This document shows, in pieces, positions 43,301-49,427 of a stretch of 64,000 nt of DNA; position 1 is the stretch's first letter; each line of letters opens with the position of its first letter. The notes below the pieces were generated by a model. The model had not been told where the DNA came from. It was given only the letters and a program-made list of their open reading frames with translations, and searched no databases. Made by a program: the position numbers and the translations under genes. Source of the DNA: Myxococcus stipitatus (GTDB lineage Bacteria; Myxococcota; Myxococcia; Myxococcales; Myxococcaceae); assembly GCF_021412625.1 (NCBI RefSeq), contig NZ_JAKCFI010000005.1, positions 62,001 through 126,000 of the forward strand, given 5' to 3'.

Positions 43301-46300
43301 CGGCCCTCACGGTCCACGAAGTACAGGGCGCCGTGAAGCAGGCGCGCATCCACGAGGATGTCCGCCCGAGCCTGAAAGCCCGATGTAACGGTGAAGGTCG
43401 ACGAGCAGGTCGGATAGCTGGCCATGACCATGCCCTGCACCACCGCGGCGCCTGTCTCCGGGTCCTTGCCCAGCAAGGGACGGGGCCCCAGGGGGACCTC
43501 CGCGCAGGCGATGCCCATGGCGCGACCGCCGGGCACCTGGACGGGAATGCCATATCCCCCGGTCTCGCCCGTGACTCCGCTCATCGTGGGCCCGGGGCCC
43601 GTCACCGTCACCCGCATGTTGGGGAAGCGCACGGCGGACGGGAGGGACTGCCCCACGCCCGGCCCCTGCGAGTCCGTGGTGAAGCTCAAGCGGTAGGTAT
43701 CCACTCCAGCGTCCGCCACCGGCGTCGCCGTCACCGTCACCGTCACCAAGCGCTCCTCGGCCGCGAGGCGACCGCCCAGCGTGATGACGGTCGTCCCGCG
43801 AACGAGCTCGACGTTTCCTTCCAGGCGCAGCTCGTCCTCGGACGCGTCCTGCGAACTGACCTGCCACTGCTCGCCCGCTGGCGGCGATATCTCGACGCCA
43901 GCGCTGCTCTTCGCGGAGAGGAACGCGTCGATGCGCTCGTCGGCTGCGCCAGGCATCGTGCGCGAGGCGATGAGTGACACTGGCAGCCGATAGGGGAAGT
44001 CCACCACGCGCGGCGCGGCAATCAACGCGGTGAACTCCTCCGTCGGCGCCACCGACAACTGCTGGTCCAGCGGCGCCCTCAGCGTCCCGGTGACGGTGGC
44101 CTGTATCGCCTCCTGGATGTTCTGGTCCAGGGAGGAGAAGACGCCCAGGAAGGCCTGGGCATGTGCCTCCCCGAGCAGGAGGGAGTCCAGGGCCCGCTTC
44201 CAGAGCGGCGCCGGCGGCTGCGCGGGTGGCAGGATGCGAGGACGACGCCCCTCGATGCCTCCGTCCGGCGCCCCGCCCCCCGAAGCCTCCAGGGCCTTGC
44301 GGACGATGGCGTCCTGCTCGTCGGTCAGCGCCATGTAGCCGGCCAGCTCCACCGAGCGGATGTCCAGCGGCGCCTCCGCCACCACGGACCTCCCGTCCGC
44401 GGACACGCGAGCAAGGCCCGTGCGAGCCAGGAGGTGGTGGCGCGGCTCGTGCGTCAGCACCACCGCGTAGCGCCCCGGCTCCAGCGACGTCACGTTGGGG
44501 AACTGCAGCAGCACGGGCTTCTGCACGCGGATGCCCGCGGGGCCTACCTGCCACACGGCGGTCGGCGTCGCGTTGCTCTCCAGCCGGAGCGGCAGCGCCA
44601 CCGGCTCGATGCGGGTCGCCGTCAGCGCTCCACGCGTCGTCCCATCCTCGAACACCAGGGACTCGGCGGGCCCGTCGATCGCGAGCGTCTCGTGCCGCCC
44701 CGCGAAGTCGACATGCAGCGTCCGGGTCGTGTCGACCCGAGAGGCGCTGAGGGTATCCACCGGCGTGAGGGCCAGCGGGACGTCCACCGTCTCCGCTTCC
44801 GGTTCGATGACGATGAGCCGCCGGACGGTGGGCAACGGCCGTCCGCTCGAGGTCACTCCGCCCTCGAAGCGCACCACTCGCGGCCCCGACACCTGCGTCA
44901 CGAACGACCAGTTGCCGTCCGGCCCCGAGCGGACCACGGTGTCCGTCCCCTCCAGCGCGACCCGCACCCCGGGCAGAGGCTGGAAGTCATCGTCCATGAC
45001 GAAACCGCGCACGCGGGTGAGCGGCCGACGCACGGTGAGCTCGCTGGCGAAGCTGGAAGACTGTCCCGGTCCCACCTCCGCCAGGACGCCATTGACCTCG
45101 ACGCGCAGCTGCGCGCCCTCGGGAAGCGGCGAGGAGGCGATGAACGACGCCGTCTGGCCTCCAGGCGCCAGGGAGTAGCCTCCCGCCAGGGCAGAGCCCT
45201 GGTGGAGCACCTTGAAGCCCTCACGCACGGAGGCCAACGTGGCCGCCTTGTTGAAGGAGACGCTGATCAAGGCATCCGGCTTGACCTCCACGGCGCCCGA
45301 GGCAGGCAGGACGCCCGTGACGACGAGCGGCTCCGTCGCCGGATTGCGGTAGCGCACCACGACCTCGGCCCGGCCGGTGAGGCCGTTCACGTCCGTGGCG
45401 GCTACGGGGATGGTGCTCTCACCGAGCGCCACCGGGACCTGGGCCTCGAAGATGCCCGAGGACACCTGGGTCGCCGCGCCCGTGCCGATGAGGACCTGCG
45501 CCAGCTCCGCGAACGCGGTGACCTGGACACGGACCCGGACCAGCGAAGTCTCCGACTCGCTGCCGCTGAGGGGCGACAGCACCTTCACCACGGGCGGAGC
45601 GCCATCCACCGTGAGACGCAACGTCTGGCTCGTGCGGTTGCCCGCCTCGTCCGTGGCCACCACCGGGACCTGGTTCTCCCCTGGGCTCAGTGACACCGAC
45701 GCGCTGAACATCCCACCGAGCACGAGCGCGGGAGCGCCCGCGACGGAGACGCCCGCCAGATGGAGGTCTCCCACCTCGCCCTGGACGAGGTAGGGAGACT
45801 CGCTCACCGTGGAGGGGCTCGCCGCCGGGCGCGTCACCGCCAGGTGCGGAGGCGTCCGGTCCACCGCGATGTCTCGCTGGGTCGTCGCGGTCCGGCCCTC
45901 CGCGTCGGTCACGGAGAGGGTGAGGCCATGGCTGCCTTCGGGCAGCGCGAGCGACATGGCGAAGCTGCGCGCCGTCACCGACGCATTGACGCCATTGACC
46001 TTCACGACGAGCGGGAGCGTCCCCCCTTGGACCCGCCCCGAGATGCCGACACTGGCCCCGCCCAACACCGCACCCGGCGCTGGGAAGTCCACCACGAGGA
46101 CCGGGGCCTCCGTCACCACGCCCGCATCCGTCGCGGGAGGAGTCCCCGCATCGCCGCCACTCCCGCCATCGGTCGCAGCTCCCGCATCCGGAGGCGTGCC
46201 CGCATCCAGGATGCCGCCATCCGGGAGGATGACGTTCCGGGTGACGTGGAGGGTGGACTCGGAGCGAAGGCCGTACCCATCGGTCGCCACCACGCGGAGC

Positions 46301-49227
46301 GCTTGCGCTCCGGGAGAGAGCGGCACCGTGCGCTGGAAGGCGCCATTCGAGGAGACCGGGCCCAGGCCCCCAGCGACAATCACCGTCGCCGTGTCGGTGC
46401 TGTCCGCGACGCTGACAGTGCCGCGCACCGTGACGGAGCTGGCCTCGGTGACGAGGCCGTCCGAGGGCTCGCTGATGACGAGCGTCGGAGGCGTGTTGTT
46501 GGCGCGGACAGGGACCGTCTTCACGACCTCATTGCCCGCGGCGTCCCTCGCGACGAGCACGAGGGAGTTGGCGCCCTGGACAAGGGCCCCATCCGTCTCG
46601 AAGGTGGAGCCATCCGCCGCCAGGGTGACAGGCGCCCCGTTCAGCGACAGCGTCACCGGCGTCGAATCCGATACGGAACCACGCACCTTCACCGAGAGCC
46701 CTCCGACGCGAGCACCCTCGGAGGGGCTCACCAGGGACAGGACGGGCGCGACTGAGTCGCGAACCACCGTCACGCTCTTGGAAGTCGTGTTGCCTGCCTG
46801 GTCCAGCACGTTGACGACGAGCTGATTGACGCCCTCCGCCAGTGACACGTTCCTCCGCCACCTGCCGTCCTCGCCACGAGTCAGCAGTTCCCCACCCACC
46901 TCGACGTGGTCCACGGAGCTGCCGTCCGACACCTCGACCTCGAAGGCCACCTGGGCCGCCCGAGTCACCAGCCCATTCGCGGGCTGGTGGATGGTGACCG
47001 TCGGTGGCCCGATGTCGATGAAGAAGGTGCGTCGCGCCTCGCGCGTGTTCCCGACGCTGTCCGTCGCGGTGACGACGAGGTCGTGCTTTCCACCCGAGGC
47101 CACGGTGGTCCCGCTCTGGAACGCCTCACCATCCAGCGTCGCCACCACCGCCCCCGGATGCGGCTCCTCGACCGTCCAGGAGATGGTAGCGGGCGCGTTA
47201 CGATGCTCACCCTCGAAGACGCCCATGATGGTGATGACGGGTGGCGTACGGTCGATGGCGAACTGCCTCACCAGGCTCGTCACGTGTCCCGCGAGGTCCT
47301 CCGCGCGAACCTCGAGGAGATAGGTCCCGTCCGCGGAAACGGCGGTGCCCGACTCGAAGGCCACGCCATCGAGCTGCGCCGTGACCGAGGCGAGGTTCAC
47401 ATCCGTCGCGCTGAACGTCGGAGTGACGACGGCCGCGACGAGCTCCGCCGAGGGGACGCCCGACAGGCTGAGCTGAGGCGGCGTGAGGTCCACCGTGAAG
47501 GACACCGAGGACGTCGTCCGATTGTTCGCCTGGTCCCGAGCCGTCACTTGGACGGTGTGCGGTCCCTCCGCCGACACCGTGTCACCGCCATGGAACGGCT
47601 GCCCATCCAGCGTGGCGGTGACGCCCTCGGGTGCCATGTTCACGTCTGTCGCGGTGTAGGAAACCACCACCGGAGCGTTGACGTAGGCGCCCTCCTCGAC
47701 CCCCGTCATCGCCACGACCGGAGGCGTCTTGTCGATGGTGAATCGCAGGTCGAGGTTGCCGAAGTTTCCTGCCTTGTCCTTCGACACCACGCCGAGGGTG
47801 TGCGGGCCCTCCGTCGTGATGGGGGTCCCCGGGAAGTAGGGCACGCCATCGAGATAGGGGATGATCAGCTCGACATGGGGCGTGACTGCCCGAAACTCCG
47901 GGACGAGGTCGTAGTTGATGAACTGTCCGTCGCTGAGCCCGACGACCTCGATGATCGGAGCCGACACCCGAATGGTGAAGCCCACGCGCTTCATCGCCAC
48001 TCGGCCATCCGGGTCCACCGCCGAGACCAACAAGTCGTAGTCCCCTTCCGCGGAGATGGTCGTGTTGTTCACGATGGGGTTTCCATTGAGCGTCGCCGTG
48101 GTCGTCACCACATAGGCACTCGCCGCGGCCCACGTCAGCGTGACGGGGCCCTGCGTCACGGAGCCATCGGTGACTCCCTGGACGGTGATGACCGGGGCGT
48201 GCTCATCCAGGACCACGGCCCGGCAGACTCGCGAGACGTTGCCACAGGTGTCCGCCATCACCAGGGTGATGGAGTTCAACCCGGTCACCAGCGGCACATC
48301 GGACCGATAGCCGTCGGAGCCCACGAGGGTGGCTGGCGAGCCGTTGATCGTCAGAGACCGCCCATCCACTCCATACTTGCCCGCGGCCACGATGGGCGAG
48401 CTGGTGAAGTAGGCGCCATGCTCAGGCTCGGTGATGGTGAGGGGCGTGGGGAGGGTATCGGCGTCGAACAATGCGACACGCACGTTTGCGCCAGCGGCGC
48501 CCTGGGCGGTCACCTCGAGATGGTTGTTCGCCGCAAGGGAGACCGCCTTCGCGAAGGTCTTCCGCTCCGCCGAGGGCACCCCCGCCAGCATGTCCGTGCC
48601 ATTCAGGAGGATATTGGCATCCGCGCCGGCGCCGTACATGTCGACGACCAGGACACCCAGCGTGCCCTCGCCCTTCGGCGTGAAATCGAAGACGGCGGTG
48701 GGCTCCCCCGTCTTCAAGTAACCGGTGTCAGCCATCGCGCAAGGCAACGAGCCGAGCGTGGCCACCGACACGCGGACCGATCCACTCCCCGCCGCCACGC
48801 TGATGTCGAGCTGGTTGTTCGCGGCCAGCGTGACGCGGTGGACCGCCAGCTTCTGGCCCAGGACGATGGAGCCCAGGGCGACACCATTGAGCGACACCTG
48901 GGCGGACGCCACTTCGCCCGTGCCTTGTCCATTGCCGTTCTGGGCGACGACCAGGGCCGAGACATCGTTCGACGCCGCGAAGCTCTCCGTGCGCGTCGCG
49001 CCAGCGGCGACGGTCAGTCCCCCCAGGTGCCAGGCAGGGTTCACGGTCTCCGGCACGACTCCGGCGCAGGCGGGAGCGAGCTCTTCGGAAGAGAGCCGCG
49101 CGGGTGACGTAGATACCACTGGAGCCGGGGAGGATCCCGGTCCGTCTTCGGCTTTCCTGCAGGCCGAGACAGCCAGAACCAGGAGCAAGGCCGCAACGCT
49201 CCGATGCCTGATGATACCTTGCCACAT
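34396..49227 (-). CDS. Giant Rhs/YD-repeat lipoprotein with C-terminal deaminase-like toxin domain
   Basis: 4,943 residues. ATG 49227 is preferred: GAGGGG lies six bases upstream and the start gives a lipoprotein signal (GIIRHR, hydrophobic LLLVLAV, lipobox VSAC, Cys23). Approximate layout by residue: beta-rich N-terminal domain (60-250); ten or so Ig-like repeats (259-1299) interrupted by a Pro-Asp-Ala-Gly linker (1002-1036); SbsA-like Ig domain (1299-1402); carboxypeptidase-regulatory-like beta sandwich (1405-1450); unassigned region with an EF-hand-type loop (2408-2419); DUF6531-like Rhs entry domain (from 2756); YD repeats; Rhs core ending at VDRDGR (4579). The last 364 residues differ in composition and hold C4877-A-E4879 and C4924-T-N-C4927, the zinc-ligand and glutamate pattern of YwqJ-like deaminases. 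Proteins of this class are polymorphic toxins whose Rhs shell encloses the tip; target and delivery route are not shown by the sequence. The next gene is the likely immunity gene. Confidence 0.93.
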   Translation of the reverse strand: MWQGIIRHRSVAALLLVLAVSACRKAEDGPGSSPAPVVSTSPARLSSEELAPACAGVVPETVNPAWHLGGLTVAAGATRTESFAASNDVSALVVAQNGNGQGTGEVASAQVSLNGVALGSIVLGQKLAVHRVTLAANNQLDISVAAGSGSVRVSVATLGSLPCAMADTGYLKTGEPTAVFDFTPKGEGTLGVLVVDMYGAGADANILLNGTDMLAGVPSAERKTFAKAVSLAANNHLEVTAQGAAGANVRVALFDADTLPTPLTITEPEHGAYFTSSPIVAAGKYGVDGRSLTINGSPATLVGSDGYRSDVPLVTGLNSITLVMADTCGNVSRVCRAVVLDEHAPVITVQGVTDGSVTQGPVTLTWAAASAYVVTTTATLNGNPIVNNTTISAEGDYDLLVSAVDPDGRVAMKRVGFTIRVSAPIIEVVGLSDGQFINYDLVPEFRAVTPHVELIIPYLDGVPYFPGTPITTEGPHTLGVVSKDKAGNFGNLDLRFTIDKTPPVVAMTGVEEGAYVNAPVVVSYTATDVNMAPEGVTATLDGQPFHGGDTVSAEGPHTVQVTARDQANNRTTSSVSFTVDLTPPQLSLSGVPSAELVAAVVTPTFSATDVNLASVTAQLDGVAFESGTAVSADGTYLLEVRAEDLAGHVTSLVRQFAIDRTPPVITIMGVFEGEHRNAPATISWTVEEPHPGAVVATLDGEAFQSGTTVASGGKHDLVVTATDSVGNTREARRTFFIDIGPPTVTIHQPANGLVTRAAQVAFEVEVSDGSSVDHVEVGGELLTRGEDGRWRRNVSLAEGVNQLVVNVLDQAGNTTSKSVTVVRDSVAPVLSLVSPSEGARVGGLSVKVRGSVSDSTPVTLSLNGAPVTLAADGSTFETDGALVQGANSLVLVARDAAGNEVVKTVPVRANNTPPTLVISEPSDGLVTEASSVTVRGTVSVADSTDTATVIVAGGLGPVSSNGAFQRTVPLSPGAQALRVVATDGYGLRSESTLHVTRNVILPDGGILDAGTPPDAGAATDGGSGGDAGTPPATDAGVVTEAPVLVVDFPAPGAVLGGASVGISGRVQGGTLPLVVKVNGVNASVTARSFAMSLALPEGSHGLTLSVTDAEGRTATTQRDIAVDRTPPHLAVTRPAASPSTVSESPYLVQGEVGDLHLAGVSVAGAPALVLGGMFSASVSLSPGENQVPVVATDEAGNRTSQTLRLTVDGAPPVVKVLSPLSGSESETSLVRVRVQVTAFAELAQVLIGTGAATQVSSGIFEAQVPVALGESTIPVAATDVNGLTGRAEVVVRYRNPATEPLVVTGVLPASGAVEVKPDALISVSFNKAATLASVREGFKVLHQGSALAGGYSLAPGGQTASFIASSPLPEGAQLRVEVNGVLAEVGPGQSSSFASELTVRRPLTRVRGFVMDDDFQPLPGVRVALEGTDTVVRSGPDGNWSFVTQVSGPRVVRFEGGVTSSGRPLPTVRRLIVIEPEAETVDVPLALTPVDTLSASRVDTTRTLHVDFAGRHETLAIDGPAESLVFEDGTTRGALTATRIEPVALPLRLESNATPTAVWQVGPAGIRVQKPVLLQFPNVTSLEPGRYAVVLTHEPRHHLLARTGLARVSADGRSVVAEAPLDIRSVELAGYMALTDEQDAIVRKALEASGGGAPDGGIEGRRPRILPPAQPPAPLWKRALDSLLLGEAHAQAFLGVFSSLDQNIQEAIQATVTGTLRAPLDQQLSVAPTEEFTALIAAPRVVDFPYRLPVSLIASRTMPGAADERIDAFLSAKSSAGVEISPPAGEQWQVSSQDASEDELRLEGNVELVRGTTVITLGGRLAAEERLVTVTVTATPVADAGVDTYRLSFTTDSQGPGVGQSLPSAVRFPNMRVTVTGPGPTMSGVTGETGGYGIPVQVPGGRAMGIACAEVPLGPRPLLGKDPETGAAVVQGMVMASYPTCSSTFTVTSGFQARADILVDARLLHGALYFVDREGRSLARDCAADAHSQFDSDAGTFATLSNSDVLRTEVHFFRAGDLEHPIAQFTVGVPETQCEPGEAGQRIAQGRYARMRVGPTAPSKRSIRERCRELNPAIVQDPSAPAPDGLGDDDRAFYEAECRENVNNFLRLAAGDPLVVVAVNHATGFTGMTRVRVPPIVKTATGPDGKCALDEAQGPLEVEEGGKTFKLSRCSVQELGIEAPVVLYPPEIDVRVWRHAEGEGLRQDSPPTLVRHGGAATTRDSYVHVDTHWRVRTMALEEWRLEDGGVRPSPVDAGLPQGWFDGGISPCKEPTRSDGGVSGAGRSDSGEPCLPGMLVDEGVSGRLLETCSEYGASMASSLTRMAACRRGQDLEDVPPGVPPLAGRVVRVTQSAAEEPAVAQFGVVPGRGSAALQASMRVVTPGGEKVVLGSLPSANYYLHVVGHEVFPRDQDGNGVLSPQERNSRPPDFTEPVGEHLAGLPSRALGLKNVYTSAEPDGFRVLRYDQAREHEFRVIGLSGTKVTAENSSGDRELDGESAQAEPDDLSYTFLGALLEPEDPGRANTPVGDYVVRFGGDAFGVECDVEISSNSITGTCDNDFIDDVLSANDLLYVELYLSGNADNILYRFNLMGVSPRVDLLTAGSAFTARRSVEKGATGEAVLDRPLSIPAAARFSLDPSVIRRGRVKVCTSDSCESGKLLKEADVELLGDGSYRLTELSEVPGRKDLVQLPTPGLNGARQFLLPVPPQLVAMPGSGAETSRLYLVQDVLEPEPRHLVQTLGRPKGYFEGLHARAPGQLTVQGINVADGHLSFEHEDFAVPQLAEVVRFARTYNNQSGLVSSVGVGWVHNYDGFVQEEKLGRYTVVVAGQSYDFPACVVPEGTRVTTSCSTDRSHGLTLDIEERDGRSLARVRTAEGAVFEFGTPARGLATNERRRWLLDRYHDGRGRDDGEGWTVLTYKPETNLVAKVARTPGRLEVVFSYTPIDALGDVVVARLRNAARTQGLELLDKVVVRRKADGVVLHALDFAHDERGNLVAVSRTSALPATQSWEYEYVTPATQPGGGQPWLASNELKTAMLKLSPPAGGTPVVQWQATYGREAQPGHYAHVNPLEVVTSVVGTGMPAPGWRVTAGDAMHRTVTRPDGVSVSISLNEYGNASSTQLAQLAASTTSWGSSVRGGPVQVDATMSSTGRGMSQGINNRLQVDSVTLTTPPPDGLPSPGATSGPLWAVTERHASGRPVATQVSTGTGTAIVRQPRSNSGDSLGVTVSDPQNGVLFSAQQFPTLDGVVLSGVDASGNTVTHGGHELQPLGLPTSTTVQRTLQAAGGLASYTVSYGYDALGNRTSEKNETTGAKVELVYDAVGRLLSRKVAGQPEQLTTYEYALEDNALTVTEHVELLQWERVQTQVTKFSGGLLRSRSYTYGANRQATVAYDTYKGDRLESYLDARGKRHTLSYDAAGRLRGESVDGVAAFWRELDAEGKVTESRDSLGLTTRIRYDVLGRPVQWEYESKRTGDECPGDCQFEDVESVVLNAAGSVVQRTFGTLAKKHTLESTVDALGRELSVKSAATSHGGVSSTTTYDAAGRVRSQTDLEMGLSDTYDYDDVLGRMTRQVRTVQSANGPRTLTETRAYADTASGTTTVTVVRTLSGRGPGTDGQREETRTYLVDTQGRVRQMTEMVDGQQSTHRWDYDALGRVAKYTDPSNRVTKQEFDNAGNLILLTVVASPKNVVTAFTHDGAGNVETQTGPHEEERWSMTYDPLGRLLSREIDSTPLLPRAKWSYVYPGNGVSIETLPDDVTIARTYNARGLVESEVQSRGAEDSRSITSRYDGPWAKRQASVEGTSKTVVDRSLEGAIDDRGRVRREVETWETTGHGYQYTTSTGWVGRQATTNETWTMRGQDMGGRTVLVEVDGLGNIVRRTQAGATDTWDYYADGKALRMVPYGFDADHAATTWSYDSSGRLKTQRFGTEEATYSYYADGLLLSVQTPDNRVRTLTYNNRGLPETETFGRGTDLRRTRYESYDGAGHAEVVRHADGTDSETAWGYKYGPRGELVQVTQPGNASFTYKYDGLSRVVLITPPPGSVMAPVSYTYDFLGREKTRHRGDAAWTTTWTNGSSEVRNELGERVERVLDGRGRVAREVFKAGPPRPDASGVLRVFKDLEAVDYEYNGLDQLRTAKEYRGANELVRSQKYDARDRLWVVSSENKSVTYGYHDSNALRSIQSPAGTVNYGVDGLQRLSRVTLADGTSLDMEWEPGGGRVLTIGNQALKHSYCHDGRGRLVSVTHDAQAEICPTPIGAPRLRYQYTYDERDNRLAEVVDRNEPGMSGEQDATQYGYDAADRLTGVRYGSGESVLYRLAPDGARRGEKLLSGYAGALGEDAFDAVTLPQRHWTYDYDALGGLLATRDVLNANAMVAAYQVDRAGRRVKQARNGVEQFFHFAPADRLVEVESNTGAIINQVTYRYDYAGLRRARVTTSGATSYLWGEGTLIEEQLPGGSGVALYQRAAGLTLAAGSERILQDGLGSVVGRLNASGFVSVSSFDAWGGYRDGLMPMSTQASIGYTGHAWDGEAGFIYAQQRWLESSTGHFLSEDPVSARGYLSSPNELGPWNYAAGNPVRFVDRDGRMAKDPIGCDFIADARQRKFCETGNVAGGFEGVGKDCINGNGGACFVKNSSTVLAAGVACVAGGCLLAVRAAVPTIVAGFSVSVLTRKHDGRGGEGVVDPVTGAGVEIVSLARKSGQCRAAVSSDNLLPDSCADVAIGVIWAYGTARVVRNPDPLGIKAGVETGLMEGVAEVGGIPLKAPSRSPPAWSPPLLPPSIQAASVAGENGFWGVLPEEEALFFELERWRAIMMNPDAPPPRRMRAVAIDTAVDKVTGDVSVGISGGGVAVPNASPALVRAAREVGAAVEAGRLPDLGRSPISCAESYCANQLLLRMGEDARVSRLRFGPAYFMRYTGKGVEPYIEPKPVCTNCSTVFQGAEFSPSATFD
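34399..35490 (-). other. Toxin tip of the Rhs protein (YwqJ-like deaminase type)
   Basis: Residues 4580-4943, after the Rhs core end. The first part (to about 35240) is cysteine-rich and includes a hydrophobic glycine/alanine/valine stretch (about 35240-35350) that could be a membrane-passage segment. A proline-rich linker follows, then the deaminase-like domain: CAES at residues 4877-4880 (34588-34599) and CTNC at 4924-4927. In this family Cys of CAE and the CxxC cysteines bind zinc and Glu is catalytic. The substrate (DNA, RNA or a free nucleotide) cannot be read from the motif. Confidence 0.7.
35700..40500 (-). repeat. YD (Rhs) repeat array
   Basis: Many degenerate units of about 20 residues with the pattern YDxxGRLxxxxxxxG or YxYDxxG, for example YDAVGRLLSR, YDAAGRLRGE and YDALGRVAKY, ending in the Rhs core with GYTGHAWDGE and a W.ES.TGHFLSEDP stretch. 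In Rhs proteins these repeats spiral into a hollow beta shell around the toxin. Boundaries are approximate. Confidence 0.9.
45330..48450 (-). repeat. Ig-like repeat stalk of the Rhs lipoprotein
   Basis: About ten beta-sandwich repeats of 85-100 residues (residues about 259-1299) with recurring PxVxxxGxxxG, 'ATLDGxxFxSGTxVSAEGxH' and 'ATDxxGN' phrases. They lie between the lipid-anchored N-terminus and the SbsA-like domain, so they probably form an extended surface stalk. Confidence 0.8.
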
Positions 49228-49427
49228 CCCATACCCCTCAACCGGCTCCTGCCCGCGACAGGATTGCGCGCTGGCAGTCCTCCGCGAGCAAGGAGAGCGC
49301 TTCACCGGAACGCGCTCTACTGGAGTCTCTACGACGACCAAACTGATTGGCTGTTCTCCTCTAGGAGCGGCACTCCCCCCTCCGAGATGCCCACGCAGCC
49401 ATGGGAGATTCCAGCGGGCGAAGTGCC
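49228..49427. other. Gap between giant A and the Rhs gene
   Basis: 200 bp. A short inverted repeat CTCCT-CT-AGGAG (49357-49368) has only a 5-bp stem and no T-run, so it is not called a terminator. No recognisable promoter was found. The in-frame extension of the Rhs frame through this gap codes for nothing recognisable and would bury the signal peptide. Confidence 0.5.
49234..49239 (-). promoter_or_regulatory. Ribosome binding site of the Rhs lipoprotein gene
   Basis: Minus-strand GAGGGG with a 6-nt spacer before ATG 49227. It supports the start that places a lipoprotein signal peptide at the extreme N-terminus. Confidence 0.75.

Noticed and set aside
49357..49368. Inverted repeat CTCCT-CT-AGGAG as a terminator of giant A
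   Set aside because: Five-base stem, two-base loop, no T-run.
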